64,000 nt of DNA from a virus. Positions 41,890 through 49,551 of the stretch are shown piece by piece. Location: positions 1 to 64,000 of the IMG/VR virus record IMGVR_UViG_3300042542_003815, one strand, 5' to 3'. A model generated the notes under the pieces. It saw only the letters and a program-made list of their open reading frames with translations. It made no database searches and was not told the origin of the DNA. The first letter of the stretch is position 1. Every line of letters starts with the position of its first letter. The position numbers and the translations under genes were made by a program.

Positions 41890-42281
41890 TATCTTGTCCT
41901 CTGTAATGTTATCGTGGTGTCAAAGACTTTTTTGATGTTTTTTATTGTATACATTATGCTTATTTTGACTTCACTTCTGTCTATATCATATTGCAATTTT
42001 ATCATAGTTCTACTAACTCTAGGTTCGTATGTTCTTATGACCTTTTCGACTCGTTTTTTGATTTCCTGAACAATTATGGGGGAGGTGTTCTCAAAAAGAA
42101 GATCTGCTATACCAGAATTAATTTCTGGATGAAATGGCTTCTCATTTGATTTAAGGAGAACCAAATTCTTAAGTGCTCGGCGTATTGCTGCGTCACCTGT
42201 AAATCTAGTGACATCATTTGTGAAAAAATTTCTTGCAAAATTTATATCAAGATCTGCTGCATTTTCGTTAATTTCTGCCAT
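41889..42281 (-). CDS. gp25: Baseplate wedge gp25
   Basis: This 130-aa protein (T4: 132) belongs to the gp25/GPW lysozyme-like fold family of sheath-initiator wedge proteins. Typical residues: ITR-like VTRFTGDAAIRRALKNLVLL, KSNEKPFHPEINSGIADLLF and the basic C-terminal IKLQYDIDRSEVKISI. The ATG at 42281 is used because GGAGAC, inside the end of the PAAR gene, is correctly spaced. A frame extension of 19 codons upstream would overlap the PAAR gene and lacks conserved residues. It initiates sheath assembly with gp53 and gp48/54. Confidence 0.94.
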   Translation of the reverse strand: MAEINENAADLDINFARNFFTNDVTRFTGDAAIRRALKNLVLLKSNEKPFHPEINSGIADLLFENTSPIIVQEIKKRVEKVIRTYEPRVSRTMIKLQYDIDRSEVKISIMYTIKNIKKVFDTTITLQRTR

Positions 42282-42283
42282 GA

Positions 42284-42568
42284 TCAGTCTCCACAAAATA
42301 CATTTTCTGATCCCGTTGCTGTGGCAGAGCCACAACAAACAGGATCCCCGATCCGAACCGCTTGTCTACTATTAACAAATACAGTCGATGATCCTTTACA
42401 AGTTACACTACTGTGACACCCCCCGCAACAATGGACTTTCCATGAGTCGCCTTTACGATGCCATCCACGACTGTTTACAATGACATTTGCAGACGCAGAC
42501 CTATTCGGTCTTGGTGGATAGCATCCATGTCCTGTGCATATGTCTCTTAATCTGTGAACTGGGGGCAT
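42284..42568 (-). CDS. PAAR-type tail spike tip (gp5.4-like)
   Basis: This 94-aa protein is a PAAR repeat protein that caps the central spike, equivalent to T4 gp5.4 (97 aa). The PPVHRLRDICTGHGCYPPRP start, VNSRGWHRKGDSW and VFVNSRQAVRIGDPV blocks are typical. Conserved His and Cys residues (CCGGCHSSVTC, PVCCGSA, ICTGHGC) would bind a metal ion, here with more cysteines than usual. It lies between gp25 and unknown virion genes, and the hub/spike genes gp5 and gp27 are close upstream. A membrane-piercing tip role is well established for the family. Confidence 0.88.
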   Translation of the reverse strand: MPPVHRLRDICTGHGCYPPRPNRSASANVIVNSRGWHRKGDSWKVHCCGGCHSSVTCKGSSTVFVNSRQAVRIGDPVCCGSATATGSENVFCGD

Positions 42569-42577
42569 TATAACCTT

Positions 42578-43273
42578 TCAGAAAATATCGTCTTCGTATT
42601 CGTCGCATCCTGGACCTGTAAAGAATCCTTGTTTTTTCATGTCATCCAAATAAGATTGATTGTTTATATTTAGTAGCATCCTATCTCTTCGCAAAGCCCA
42701 ATTTGTTCTAACATGAAATGTGAATTCCTTGTCAGAGAAATCAGATGTATTTCCAGAATCAAAAGCCCTAATCGTAAAAAATATCTTTCCGCCACCTATC
42801 GATCCATCTAGATAATCGACATTACTAAAATCTGTCTTATCGAAATATCCAAATCTGTTGGGGGATATTTCTTGTAAAGAATCTATTTGGCCGAACATCT
42901 TTCCTGTGTCTATGTCCAAAACTAAACTCGGCGGAAACTCTCCACCTATAACTGCATATTTTATTGGTCCACTAGCAGTTGGGCAACATTGAGCGGGAAT
43001 CTCATCTGCTCCGGCAAATGGCGGATCATATGTCCCATTTAGAACAGAATCAACACATCTTGTGTAGTTCGCCTCAACACTAATGTCTATACATTGACCG
43101 ACAAATTGTTTTTCATAGATTGGTTTTCTTCCAAATGTTCTACCTGAATCGGTCCATGTAAATCTACAGTTTTCCGATGTTGGACCAAATCCAATGGGAT
43201 TGTAGTTGGGACCGATACCTAATCCAGGGTAATAGTATTCTATCGGATATTGGCCGCTATGCGTCATCGGCAT
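42578..43273 (-). CDS. Cadherin/Ig-like virion protein
   Basis: This 231-aa protein has a Tyr/Pro/Gly-rich N-terminus (YPIEYYYPGLGIGPNYNPIG) and Cys pairs (AQCCPTASG). A segment of about 100 residues resembles a cadherin- or dystroglycan-like Ig domain: GGEFPPSLVLDIDTGKMFGQ followed by FFTIRAFDSGNTSDF and EFTFHVRTNW. The C-terminus is helical. Such domains at this location, next to the PAAR and hub genes, occur in related phages as virion proteins. They are likely surface-exposed baseplate components. The exact role is unknown. Confidence 0.5.
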   Translation of the reverse strand: MPMTHSGQYPIEYYYPGLGIGPNYNPIGFGPTSENCRFTWTDSGRTFGRKPIYEKQFVGQCIDISVEANYTRCVDSVLNGTYDPPFAGADEIPAQCCPTASGPIKYAVIGGEFPPSLVLDIDTGKMFGQIDSLQEISPNRFGYFDKTDFSNVDYLDGSIGGGKIFFTIRAFDSGNTSDFSDKEFTFHVRTNWALRRDRMLLNINNQSYLDDMKKQGFFTGPGCDEYEDDIF

Positions 43274-43275
43274 AA

Positions 43276-43860
43276 TTAGAATTCACCCCCATCTAAAACA
43301 AATGGTGGATCTGGAGACAAAAATGTTGGAGGATCAACTACGACCTGAGTATCTAAATTTAACAATTGAAATTGTGTGGAAAGTATTTCGTTCAACTTGT
43401 TAGACTGTTCCTTTGAATATTTCAACTTAGTTCCAAGTTCCTGAAATACTATATTTCCCGTAACTACAAGCGGCGATAAAAGAGTGTTTTGCATAAGAAC
43501 TACACTCTCTTGACGATCTAATGAGGTCTGATTAAATGTCTGTCGCTGTTCTGAATTTTGTGTGCCAATACCACCACCAAATGCACTACTATCAGTCTGA
43601 TTCGGTATCGGTATGCCCACAGCAACATCACTCAAAAATTCATTATTCGGAAATATAGATACGGTGTTTTCAATCACCAAAGACGGATTGTCGAGTAATT
43701 GCTCATTCACTAAAGATTGGTCTAAAGTAGATGGTAGATCTAGTGTAGGCGACTCACCAAGACCAAAAAATTCTGCTGATATATTATCAACGCTTAAGAC
43801 AGGAGGTTTCGTGTCTTTTGATTTAGGAAGAAGTCTTTTAAATGGTCTTGGTCCTAGCAT
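43276..43860 (-). CDS. Unknown baseplate-region protein
   Basis: This 194-aa protein is of low complexity: Ser/Asn/Gln/Leu/Pro-rich with a short basic N-terminus (MLGPRPFKRLLPKSKDTK), a central disordered stretch (VGIPIPNQTDSSAFGGGIGT) and a helical unit near residue 145 (YSKEQSNKLNEILSTQFQLL). No domain is recognised. It lies between the spike gp5 and the Cadherin/Ig-like gene with 1-2 bases of separation, so it is expressed with the hub genes. A structural or assembly-linker role is likely but unproven. Confidence 0.5.
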   Translation of the reverse strand: MLGPRPFKRLLPKSKDTKPPVLSVDNISAEFFGLGESPTLDLPSTLDQSLVNEQLLDNPSLVIENTVSIFPNNEFLSDVAVGIPIPNQTDSSAFGGGIGTQNSEQRQTFNQTSLDRQESVVLMQNTLLSPLVVTGNIVFQELGTKLKYSKEQSNKLNEILSTQFQLLNLDTQVVVDPPTFLSPDPPFVLDGGEF

Positions 43861-43861
43861 A

Positions 43862-45031
43862 TTAATTCCTACGCCTATTCATGGCTCCGTTAAACCTAAC
43901 AACATCAATAGTATCACGAACTACTTTCCTAATAGTTCCTCTCAGTTTAGTCAGAAAAGTTTGTATTTTTTGCGCTGATGATCCATTTGGATTTAAATCT
44001 ATTCTTGGAGCAACGAACAACATATTCCCTTCGCTTGATGTTGTGTATTTGCCTTTGACCTTGTGGAGGAAGTTACCTTGAGTTTCCATGATGGTGTTGC
44101 CTTTAACAAGGACTCTCATATCCCCCTCGACTTCAATCTCAAAATGCCCGTTTTTACCTAGATCTTTACCAACACGAATCTTCATCAACCTATCTGTGTT
44201 CCATGATGCATTACCACGAACTAAAATAAGTCTATCATTTAAAGTAATGTTCCATTCATTCCCAACAACTTTATGAACTTGACTGCCATTTGGATGGATC
44301 TCATCGAATGTTCCCGATCTATGATATGTGTGAATTCTTTCGGCACCCGTTGTATCATCCACTTCGAAAATGTGACCGGACTGAGATTCTACGACATGAT
44401 TATATGGATACTTGGCCGCATATGGGGTGTATGGTTCCTGCCAATATCCATAAAGAGCAGTATCACAATCCAATACCTCATCTCTCTTTTTTTTAACGAC
44501 CGTCCAATCTATGTTCTCGTTTCTTACAAGACGATTTGTGTCTGGTTCTCCCATTCTCCCTTCTATTGGGTAAAATCCTGATGGATCTCTAAATCCCACT
44601 TTATTATTCATGATTCTATTTTGAAGTGATTTGGGTTTAATTTTGAAATCGTTGTATGGAACTTGATCAAGTCCAGCAACTGCTGTTAAACCTAGAGCAA
44701 TATCGGGTTTCTGAATTCCACCATAAGAACCAAGCACAAATGGTTGCTGTGCTGCTTCTCCGTCCAAGAAAAACCCGATTACCCAAGATCCCGGTAGAAT
44801 TCCTGTTGGTGATCTTCCTAATCCTGTCATAGAAGATGTGGTGATAGGCATAAGCACTGTCGCCCACGGAAGATCCTCTGTTGGGATTCCAACAGATGTC
44901 TTGTCATCGGTGTGCCAACCTAACACTCTAACACGAAGTCTGCCCATTTTTTCGGGATCTTCTATGTCCTCGACAACACCATGCCACCAAAGAAATCCAT
45001 TCAGTCCTATGAAATCGGGTCTTAATCTCAT
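43862..45031 (-). CDS. gp5: Baseplate hub spike gp5, without lysozyme domain
   Basis: This 389-aa protein (T4: 575) is the central spike beneath the hub. Residues 1-105 form the gp5 OB-fold (LWWHGVVEDIEDPEKMGRLR, RVLGWHTDD, PWATVLMPITTSSMTGLG, GSWVIGFFLDGEAAQQPFVL). The C-terminal ~150 residues match the gp5/VgrG needle pattern (ESQSGHIFEVDDTTGAERIH, then FDEIHPNGSQVHKVVGNEW and repeated G-x-x-x strands). The T4 lysozyme domain, which would sit between these parts, is absent: no catalytic Glu-Asp-Thr arrangement and about 170 fewer residues. It overlaps gp27 by 4 bases. Confidence 0.9.
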   Translation of the reverse strand: MRLRPDFIGLNGFLWWHGVVEDIEDPEKMGRLRVRVLGWHTDDKTSVGIPTEDLPWATVLMPITTSSMTGLGRSPTGILPGSWVIGFFLDGEAAQQPFVLGSYGGIQKPDIALGLTAVAGLDQVPYNDFKIKPKSLQNRIMNNKVGFRDPSGFYPIEGRMGEPDTNRLVRNENIDWTVVKKKRDEVLDCDTALYGYWQEPYTPYAAKYPYNHVVESQSGHIFEVDDTTGAERIHTYHRSGTFDEIHPNGSQVHKVVGNEWNITLNDRLILVRGNASWNTDRLMKIRVGKDLGKNGHFEIEVEGDMRVLVKGNTIMETQGNFLHKVKGKYTTSSEGNMLFVAPRIDLNPNGSSAQKIQTFLTKLRGTIRKVVRDTIDVVRFNGAMNRRRN

Positions 45032-46341
45032 CTTATAACTTTCTCTTTAATATCCGGTAATTCACTACCATAACTGTCTCTTGCGACAGTCATTTTCATA
45101 GTATGAACCCCATCTGTTACATTATGTACTATTGCAGTAATCATATAATTAGCAGTCAAATATTCATCCAAAAAATCATCTCTGTATTTACTATATTCTT
45201 GCGTAAAAAACTCAAGTCTGATTACATTACCCACTCTTATAGTTGTATCCCCATATACATTTAAAACCATGGTCATAGAATTCATCTGATGCATCTGAGA
45301 TTGTCTGTTCAAAAATCTATCAATTCCAGATGCGTCTTCATGATTACTGAACTGAAAATAAGACTTATCATAATACTTAACATGAGCATCAAATGATTTT
45401 TGAATTGGACTGTAATATGGCAACATTCTACCTTTATTTAAACTAGGAGCGTTGTCAAAGGCATCTTTATAAGTGTAATTGTACATGAAGTATGATTTTG
45501 TGTTTACTTCATGTACAAGCATATTTGATGCATAAACTCCCATAGTTGTCTCATCAACTTTATCTCCTAAATCTCGTACAGAGTAGTCTATAATATTACG
45601 AAGTTCCGACTCCAACATCCGATCACCACTAGCCGACCTAAATCCACCAGGTGCGTTTTTATATGTGCAAATGGGACTTAATTTTTTCAGTTTGGAAATG
45701 GGAACAAAGTTATACTTATCAAGATCTTGATAAAAAACATAGTCCGCAATTTGCGTATTCGACTCTGATACTCCTCTATTTGCAAGCCAATTTATGGTAT
45801 AAAAAGGAGACCAATTTGGAATCAAAACTGTAGTTGATCCGAATGTTTCGTCTGTTAAAAGTTCGGGAAGATCTAAATTCCTTTGTTTTTCCTTATCTCG
45901 CATCTCAGAGTAAATAGTTTTAACCATTTCGTTCACGGGGAGATTTCTAAAAACTTTACGCAGCCTAGTCCTGTTCGATAATACTAATGCGGGACACATA
46001 AACTCAACACGAATGAGTACATTTGCAGCCCCCTGTCCACGAATATATGATGAGACTTTATAGATTTTGAATCGAACTTTTCTTGGTTTGCTGTCTACGC
46101 CAGGAGTGTAGAAAGAAATATACAAGTCTTCATCACCTATTATTGGGAGGTTTTTAACCAAATTCATCGAATCGGCTATCACTAGTGATCCTGATAGAGA
46201 GTTTGAAAACATGTCTTCTGTGATTGAAAAGTCTCCAACAATCTTTCTCAAATCGACTTCAAGTCCTGAGTAAGACACAAGACGAATTTCATCAACTACA
46301 ACATCTCCTGCCGTGTAAAATTTATCAGTTGATTTAATCAC
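45028..46341 (-). CDS. gp27: Baseplate hub gp27
   Basis: This 437-aa protein (T4: 391) forms the trimeric hub ring that holds gp5. It carries the SFYTPGVDSKPRKVRFKIYK and GQGAANVLIRVEFMCPALVL segments and the hub-type WSPFYTINWLANRGVSES motif, common to gp27/VgrG N-terminal domains, together with a C-terminal DEYLTANYMITAIVHNVTDG that ends in a beta strand typical of gp27. It is translationally coupled to gp5 (4-base overlap) and gp53 (8-base overlap). Confidence 0.92.
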   Translation of the reverse strand: MIKSTDKFYTAGDVVVDEIRLVSYSGLEVDLRKIVGDFSITEDMFSNSLSGSLVIADSMNLVKNLPIIGDEDLYISFYTPGVDSKPRKVRFKIYKVSSYIRGQGAANVLIRVEFMCPALVLSNRTRLRKVFRNLPVNEMVKTIYSEMRDKEKQRNLDLPELLTDETFGSTTVLIPNWSPFYTINWLANRGVSESNTQIADYVFYQDLDKYNFVPISKLKKLSPICTYKNAPGGFRSASGDRMLESELRNIIDYSVRDLGDKVDETTMGVYASNMLVHEVNTKSYFMYNYTYKDAFDNAPSLNKGRMLPYYSPIQKSFDAHVKYYDKSYFQFSNHEDASGIDRFLNRQSQMHQMNSMTMVLNVYGDTTIRVGNVIRLEFFTQEYSKYRDDFLDEYLTANYMITAIVHNVTDGVHTMKMTVARDSYGSELPDIKEKVIR

Positions 46342-47239
46342 TTAACAAACTCCTCATGTCTTTGATAACAGAGTCAATAATTTCAGGTCGAACTATCTTG
46401 ATGTTTCGAAGGGAATCATTTTTTTCTGTCTCATACTGATAATTCGACACCGAAACGATGTTTCTATTCGCCAACGGTATAACTTCGTTCCCATAAACTG
46501 CATATCTGTCCATGATGCTAGAATTTACAATACTCCCATCTGAAGTGGATATGAGTGCATGATGATCAACAATATCACCTGTGTTTGTGTCAACAAAATG
46601 ATGCACAGAGTAAATATTATCTTCGACTACTTTTCCAACAGAAGCATATATGCTTAGACCATCAGTTCTATTGTGAGTTAAATCCAAAATTTCGGAGTTA
46701 AAATTTGTGATATTTGGAGTTATAGAAAAGGATCCAGTTATAGTATCAGAGTCCAAAACAATTTTGTATAAATTAGGATCCCAACTTTTTACAGTTCCGT
46801 GTACAATAGACGAGCCTCTAGTTTGTGTTACTCTCTGTCCGACCTCATACCATAATTGTTCATTTGCTGCTTCCAGAATTCCAAACCTATTTCCGAATTT
46901 TGCTACCTTTGAGTTGATGAATATCGCTTTTCCTTTGTAATTGTTTTTAATCATTCGGTTCAAGTCACCGGATGTTAAAGGCCAATCAAAAAAGGGATTC
47001 AGTATTTCATTGAAGATCAATATAACCCAATGTAAATCCGATCTTCCATATAAACGATAAGAAAGTGTATCAGGACGATCACCATCTTTTATAGTGTAAT
47101 CACGATAGGATACCTGTGATGTTTTCACATAGTCTAGAAACTTTGCTCTTACGGTAATGTTCTTTGCATTAATACGAACAGTCTTACCATCGATGACTAT
47201 CGGGTAGGCTAGATTTGGAAAGTTGCCAAAATATGCCAC
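46334..47239 (-). CDS. gp53: Baseplate wedge gp53
   Basis: This 301-aa protein (T4: 196) is a wedge protein that holds neighbouring wedges together. The N-terminal 110 residues match T4: VSYRDYTIKDGDRPDTLSYR, LYGRSDLHWVILIFNEILNP and FFDWPLTSGDLNRMIKNNYK, with the conserved aromatic block. The C-terminal 130 residues, enriched in beta strands, are a family-specific extension (DHHALISTSDGSIVNSSIMD). The gene overlaps gp27 by 8 bases and is separated from gp48 by 2 bases. Confidence 0.9.
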   Translation of the reverse strand: MAYFGNFPNLAYPIVIDGKTVRINAKNITVRAKFLDYVKTSQVSYRDYTIKDGDRPDTLSYRLYGRSDLHWVILIFNEILNPFFDWPLTSGDLNRMIKNNYKGKAIFINSKVAKFGNRFGILEAANEQLWYEVGQRVTQTRGSSIVHGTVKSWDPNLYKIVLDSDTITGSFSITPNITNFNSEILDLTHNRTDGLSIYASVGKVVEDNIYSVHHFVDTNTGDIVDHHALISTSDGSIVNSSIMDRYAVYGNEVIPLANRNIVSVSNYQYETEKNDSLRNIKIVRPEIIDSVIKDMRSLLSD

Positions 47240-47241
47240 GA

Positions 47242-48423
47242 TTATGCTCCTCTTGCTATTCGTTCTCTTGTTAAAAGTTCAAGTTCGCTGAATTCTAAAT
47301 TGAGTTTGATTTTTGTGGGAGACACTTTACCCTCTGAATCAACAATTGTAGATGTAAATGTTTTTTCACCATAGTCGGTGCTTATCGAAGTCAAAGCACA
47401 TTTCATTATCTTAGGCATACGAATAACTTCAGCATTTTTGTATAAGAATTCGATCTGAAACTCAGCGGGGAAATCGAGAAATCTCCCACCCTTAGATCTA
47501 TTTGGGTGTGCGTACAACTTGAATGTATTTACTATTCTTTCAATAATAACTGCTTCGGTTTGTGATCTTGGGAAAAAATCAAACTCAAATCTAAATGTTC
47601 TTCTTCCGACTCCTTTGAACAAATGCACAACAAAAGGATTTCTAATCTCCCTTGTTGCCGCAGCCTGATTGTTCGCAAATATCTCTTGCCCACCAACAAG
47701 TTCTATAGTTTCATCTGCAACTTTCAAAGCGGCCATTCCAACAGTTTTAGCCAGTTCTGCTTGAACTTCAGCCGAAGTACTAGTTTGAGTTTCAGTAAGA
47801 CTTCTAAGTCCTCTTAATATATCTAACGAAGTTAGGTCAGCATCTTCATAATCAAATTTGTAAGACACATTTATTTGTCCAGGAATGTAAAGATATATGC
47901 TCTGAACTTCCTCAGTTAGTTTAGCAAATCCCGATGCCTCCTCAACAAAAGAATCCCTGCCTTTTGCCGCTCCGCTCACATTAAACCCCGAACTGTCGCC
48001 ACCAAAAGCGTTTAAAACATTATCTACTGTTGTATCAAATGATACTTTAGCAAGTTTCACAAGTTGGGCAAGGGATATGCTCGCATTTGGATCTTCCCTT
48101 TCACTTTGCTCTCTAGATTGAAACATCCTAGTCAATTCATTTTGATTTTCTGTGAACTTCTGTCTATGTCTTCTCAACTCAATTCCGCCGGTATCATAAA
48201 TGGTAAACCGCATCATATATTGAAGATCATCGGTCTGACCAAGATCATCAGGATAATACAGCGGTGGTGATCTAATTGTGCTTGTGTCCCCTGAATCTGA
48301 GAAAGCATTTTCATATTCGTCTTCGCCCCAGGGCCATGCTGGATTCGGCTTCGGAGGCTTGGGCACCGGTTGCAGATCGCTGTCATACCATGGATTAAGT
48401 GGGTCAAATGGATACTGATTCAT
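47242..48423 (-). CDS. gp48: Baseplate tail-tube cap gp48
   Basis: This 393-aa protein (T4: 364) is a tube-cap component on which the tube is built. The N-terminal 60 residues are Pro/Trp-rich and low-complexity, whereas the C-terminal two thirds match gp48: a helical middle with SIYLYIPGQINVSYKFDYED, RRTFRFEFDFFPRSQTEAVI, IERIVNTFKLYAHPN and LTSISTDYGEKTFTSTIVDS followed by KIKLNLEFSELELLTRERI. It is the first gene of the minus-strand late block. A CTAAATA box ends 5 bases before its ATG, which would place the T4-style start on the A of ATG. Confidence 0.9.
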   Translation of the reverse strand: MNQYPFDPLNPWYDSDLQPVPKPPKPNPAWPWGEDEYENAFSDSGDTSTIRSPPLYYPDDLGQTDDLQYMMRFTIYDTGGIELRRHRQKFTENQNELTRMFQSREQSEREDPNASISLAQLVKLAKVSFDTTVDNVLNAFGGDSSGFNVSGAAKGRDSFVEEASGFAKLTEEVQSIYLYIPGQINVSYKFDYEDADLTSLDILRGLRSLTETQTSTSAEVQAELAKTVGMAALKVADETIELVGGQEIFANNQAAATREIRNPFVVHLFKGVGRRTFRFEFDFFPRSQTEAVIIERIVNTFKLYAHPNRSKGGRFLDFPAEFQIEFLYKNAEVIRMPKIMKCALTSISTDYGEKTFTSTIVDSEGKVSPTKIKLNLEFSELELLTRERIARGA

Positions 48424-48428
48424 AATTG

Positions 48429-48435
48429 TATTTAG
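48429..48435 (-). promoter_or_regulatory. Late promoter box of gp48 (CTAAATA), leaderless
   Basis: Minus-strand CTAAATA ends 5 bases before the ATG at 48423. With the T4 late geometry, transcription would begin on the A of the start codon. It faces away from the plus-strand late box at 48447. Confidence 0.6.
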
Positions 48436-48446
48436 ACGAAAACTAC

Positions 48447-48453
48447 CTAAATA
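48447..48453 (+). promoter_or_regulatory. Late promoter box of the gp4 operon (CTAAATA)
   Basis: Plus-strand CCTAAATAA, 12 bases from the opposing box, creates a divergent late promoter pair that drives the two structural blocks. An AAGGAGG site (48466-48472) follows. Confidence 0.65.
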
Positions 48454-48477
48454 AACTCAAGTTATAAGGAGGTAAAA

Positions 48478-48954
48478 ATCCGTAGATCAAACGCAAGTTA
48501 TAAGGGGTGCTACAAACCAAAAAACCCACAAAAATACAAAGGAGACCCCAACAACTGTTTTTATCGTTCACTTTGGGAAAGAAAGTTCATGTTGTTTTGT
48601 GACGAAAACTCATCGGTGCTGGAATGGTCTTCGGAGGAAGTTATTATTCCCTATACCTCACCAATAGATGGAAAAGTTCACAGATACTTTGTTGATTTTT
48701 GGATAAAGGTTTTGTCGAAAGATGGAAATAAACGAGTATACCTCATAGAAATTAAGCCCAAATCACAAACTAAAAAACCAAATCCGCCCAAGTCAAAAAA
48801 AGTGTCCAAGTCAAAACTAACAGAAATGAAAAATTGGATGATTAATTCTGCAAAATGGAACGCTGCTAGAAAAATTTGTGAGGATAAAGGGTGGGAGTTT
48901 AAAATTCTGACTGAGGACAATTTATTCACAAAGAACGGAACCAGTAATGAGTAA
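48478..48954 (+). CDS. gp4: Head completion protein gp4 (apparent AUC start)
   Basis: This protein is about 158 aa if translation starts at ATC 48478. T4 gp4 (150 aa) is a head-completion nuclease-like protein. The T4 N-terminal pattern, K-x-I-S-K-Y-R-G-D-P-x-x-x-x-Y-R-S-x-W-E, is present as KNPQKYKGDPNNCFYRSLWE and lies upstream of the first ATG in frame (48589), which would truncate it. No ATG, GTG or TTG occurs between the in-frame stop (48448-48450) and 48589. A perfect AAGGAGG is 5 bases before ATC 48478, so a non-canonical AUC start or a base error is indicated. VHRYFVDFWIK and YLIEIKPKSQT are the gp4 core. A 12-base repeat (CAAGTTATAAGG) flanks the start region. Confidence 0.82.
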   Translation: MRRSNASYKGCYKPKNPQKYKGDPNNCFYRSLWERKFMLFCDENSSVLEWSSEEVIIPYTSPIDGKVHRYFVDFWIKVLSKDGNKRVYLIEIKPKSQTKKPNPPKSKKVSKSKLTEMKNWMINSAKWNAARKICEDKGWEFKILTEDNLFTKNGTSNE

Positions 48955-49546
48955 ACGAGAAGTCGGAAAAGTCGTAAAAGAATTTAATCAATCCGGAAAA
49001 GATATTCAATCTAATGCGGCAACATATTGGTTGGCTACTAACTTGAGTAAAATTCAAACTCAAATGAATCCTCAAAATTTTAACCAAAGTATGGCAAGTG
49101 TAGGTATCAATCAACCAAGAATCGGAACTATGATTTTTTTTGGCTACAACCCAAAAACTAAATTAGAACTACCATTTTGGGATGAATTCCCTCTTGTAAT
49201 AATGATTCATAAAATGAGAAACCATTTTCTTGGACTAAACTTACACTACCTAGCACCGAGGGTTAGGGCAACATTTTTAAACAATCTTCTGACAATGACT
49301 AACAACCCTAATTATGCGAAAAATCCCCCCGCAATGTTTAAAGTTACATATTCATACTTGAAATCCGCTTCTAATATGAAGCCGTTCAAAGCAGCAATAA
49401 AAAAGTACTATTTCAACTGTGTGGTGACCAAAGCAAATGTCATATCGTCTGACGAATGGAAATTTGTGCCATTCATGCCTATTGAAAGATTCCGTGGTGC
49501 AAATCGTGAACAAGTTTGGAAATGGGCAAATAAATACTCTAAGTAA
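48947..49546 (+). CDS. Putative DNA end protector (gp2-like) head protein
   Basis: This 199-aa protein has an N-terminal helical region, then a core with the recognisable block GTMIFFGYNPKTKLELPFWD, FPLVIMIHKMRNHFLGLNLH and YLAPRVRATFLNNLL. The C-terminus is basic (FKAAIKKYYFNC). Proteins with this block are annotated as gp2-type DNA end protectors in marine T4-like phages; in T4, gene 2 neighbours gene 4, as here. It begins inside the gp4 end (8-base overlap). I could not confirm homology to T4 gp2 itself by eye, so treat the name as provisional. Confidence 0.5.
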   Translation: MSKREVGKVVKEFNQSGKDIQSNAATYWLATNLSKIQTQMNPQNFNQSMASVGINQPRIGTMIFFGYNPKTKLELPFWDEFPLVIMIHKMRNHFLGLNLHYLAPRVRATFLNNLLTMTNNPNYAKNPPAMFKVTYSYLKSASNMKPFKAAIKKYYFNCVVTKANVISSDEWKFVPFMPIERFRGANREQVWKWANKYSK

Positions 49547-49551
49547 CAGCC

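Noticed and set aside
42282-42338. N-terminal extension of gp25
   Set aside because: The extra 19 residues overlap PAAR and contain no conserved pattern; ATG 42281 has a well-spaced GGAG.
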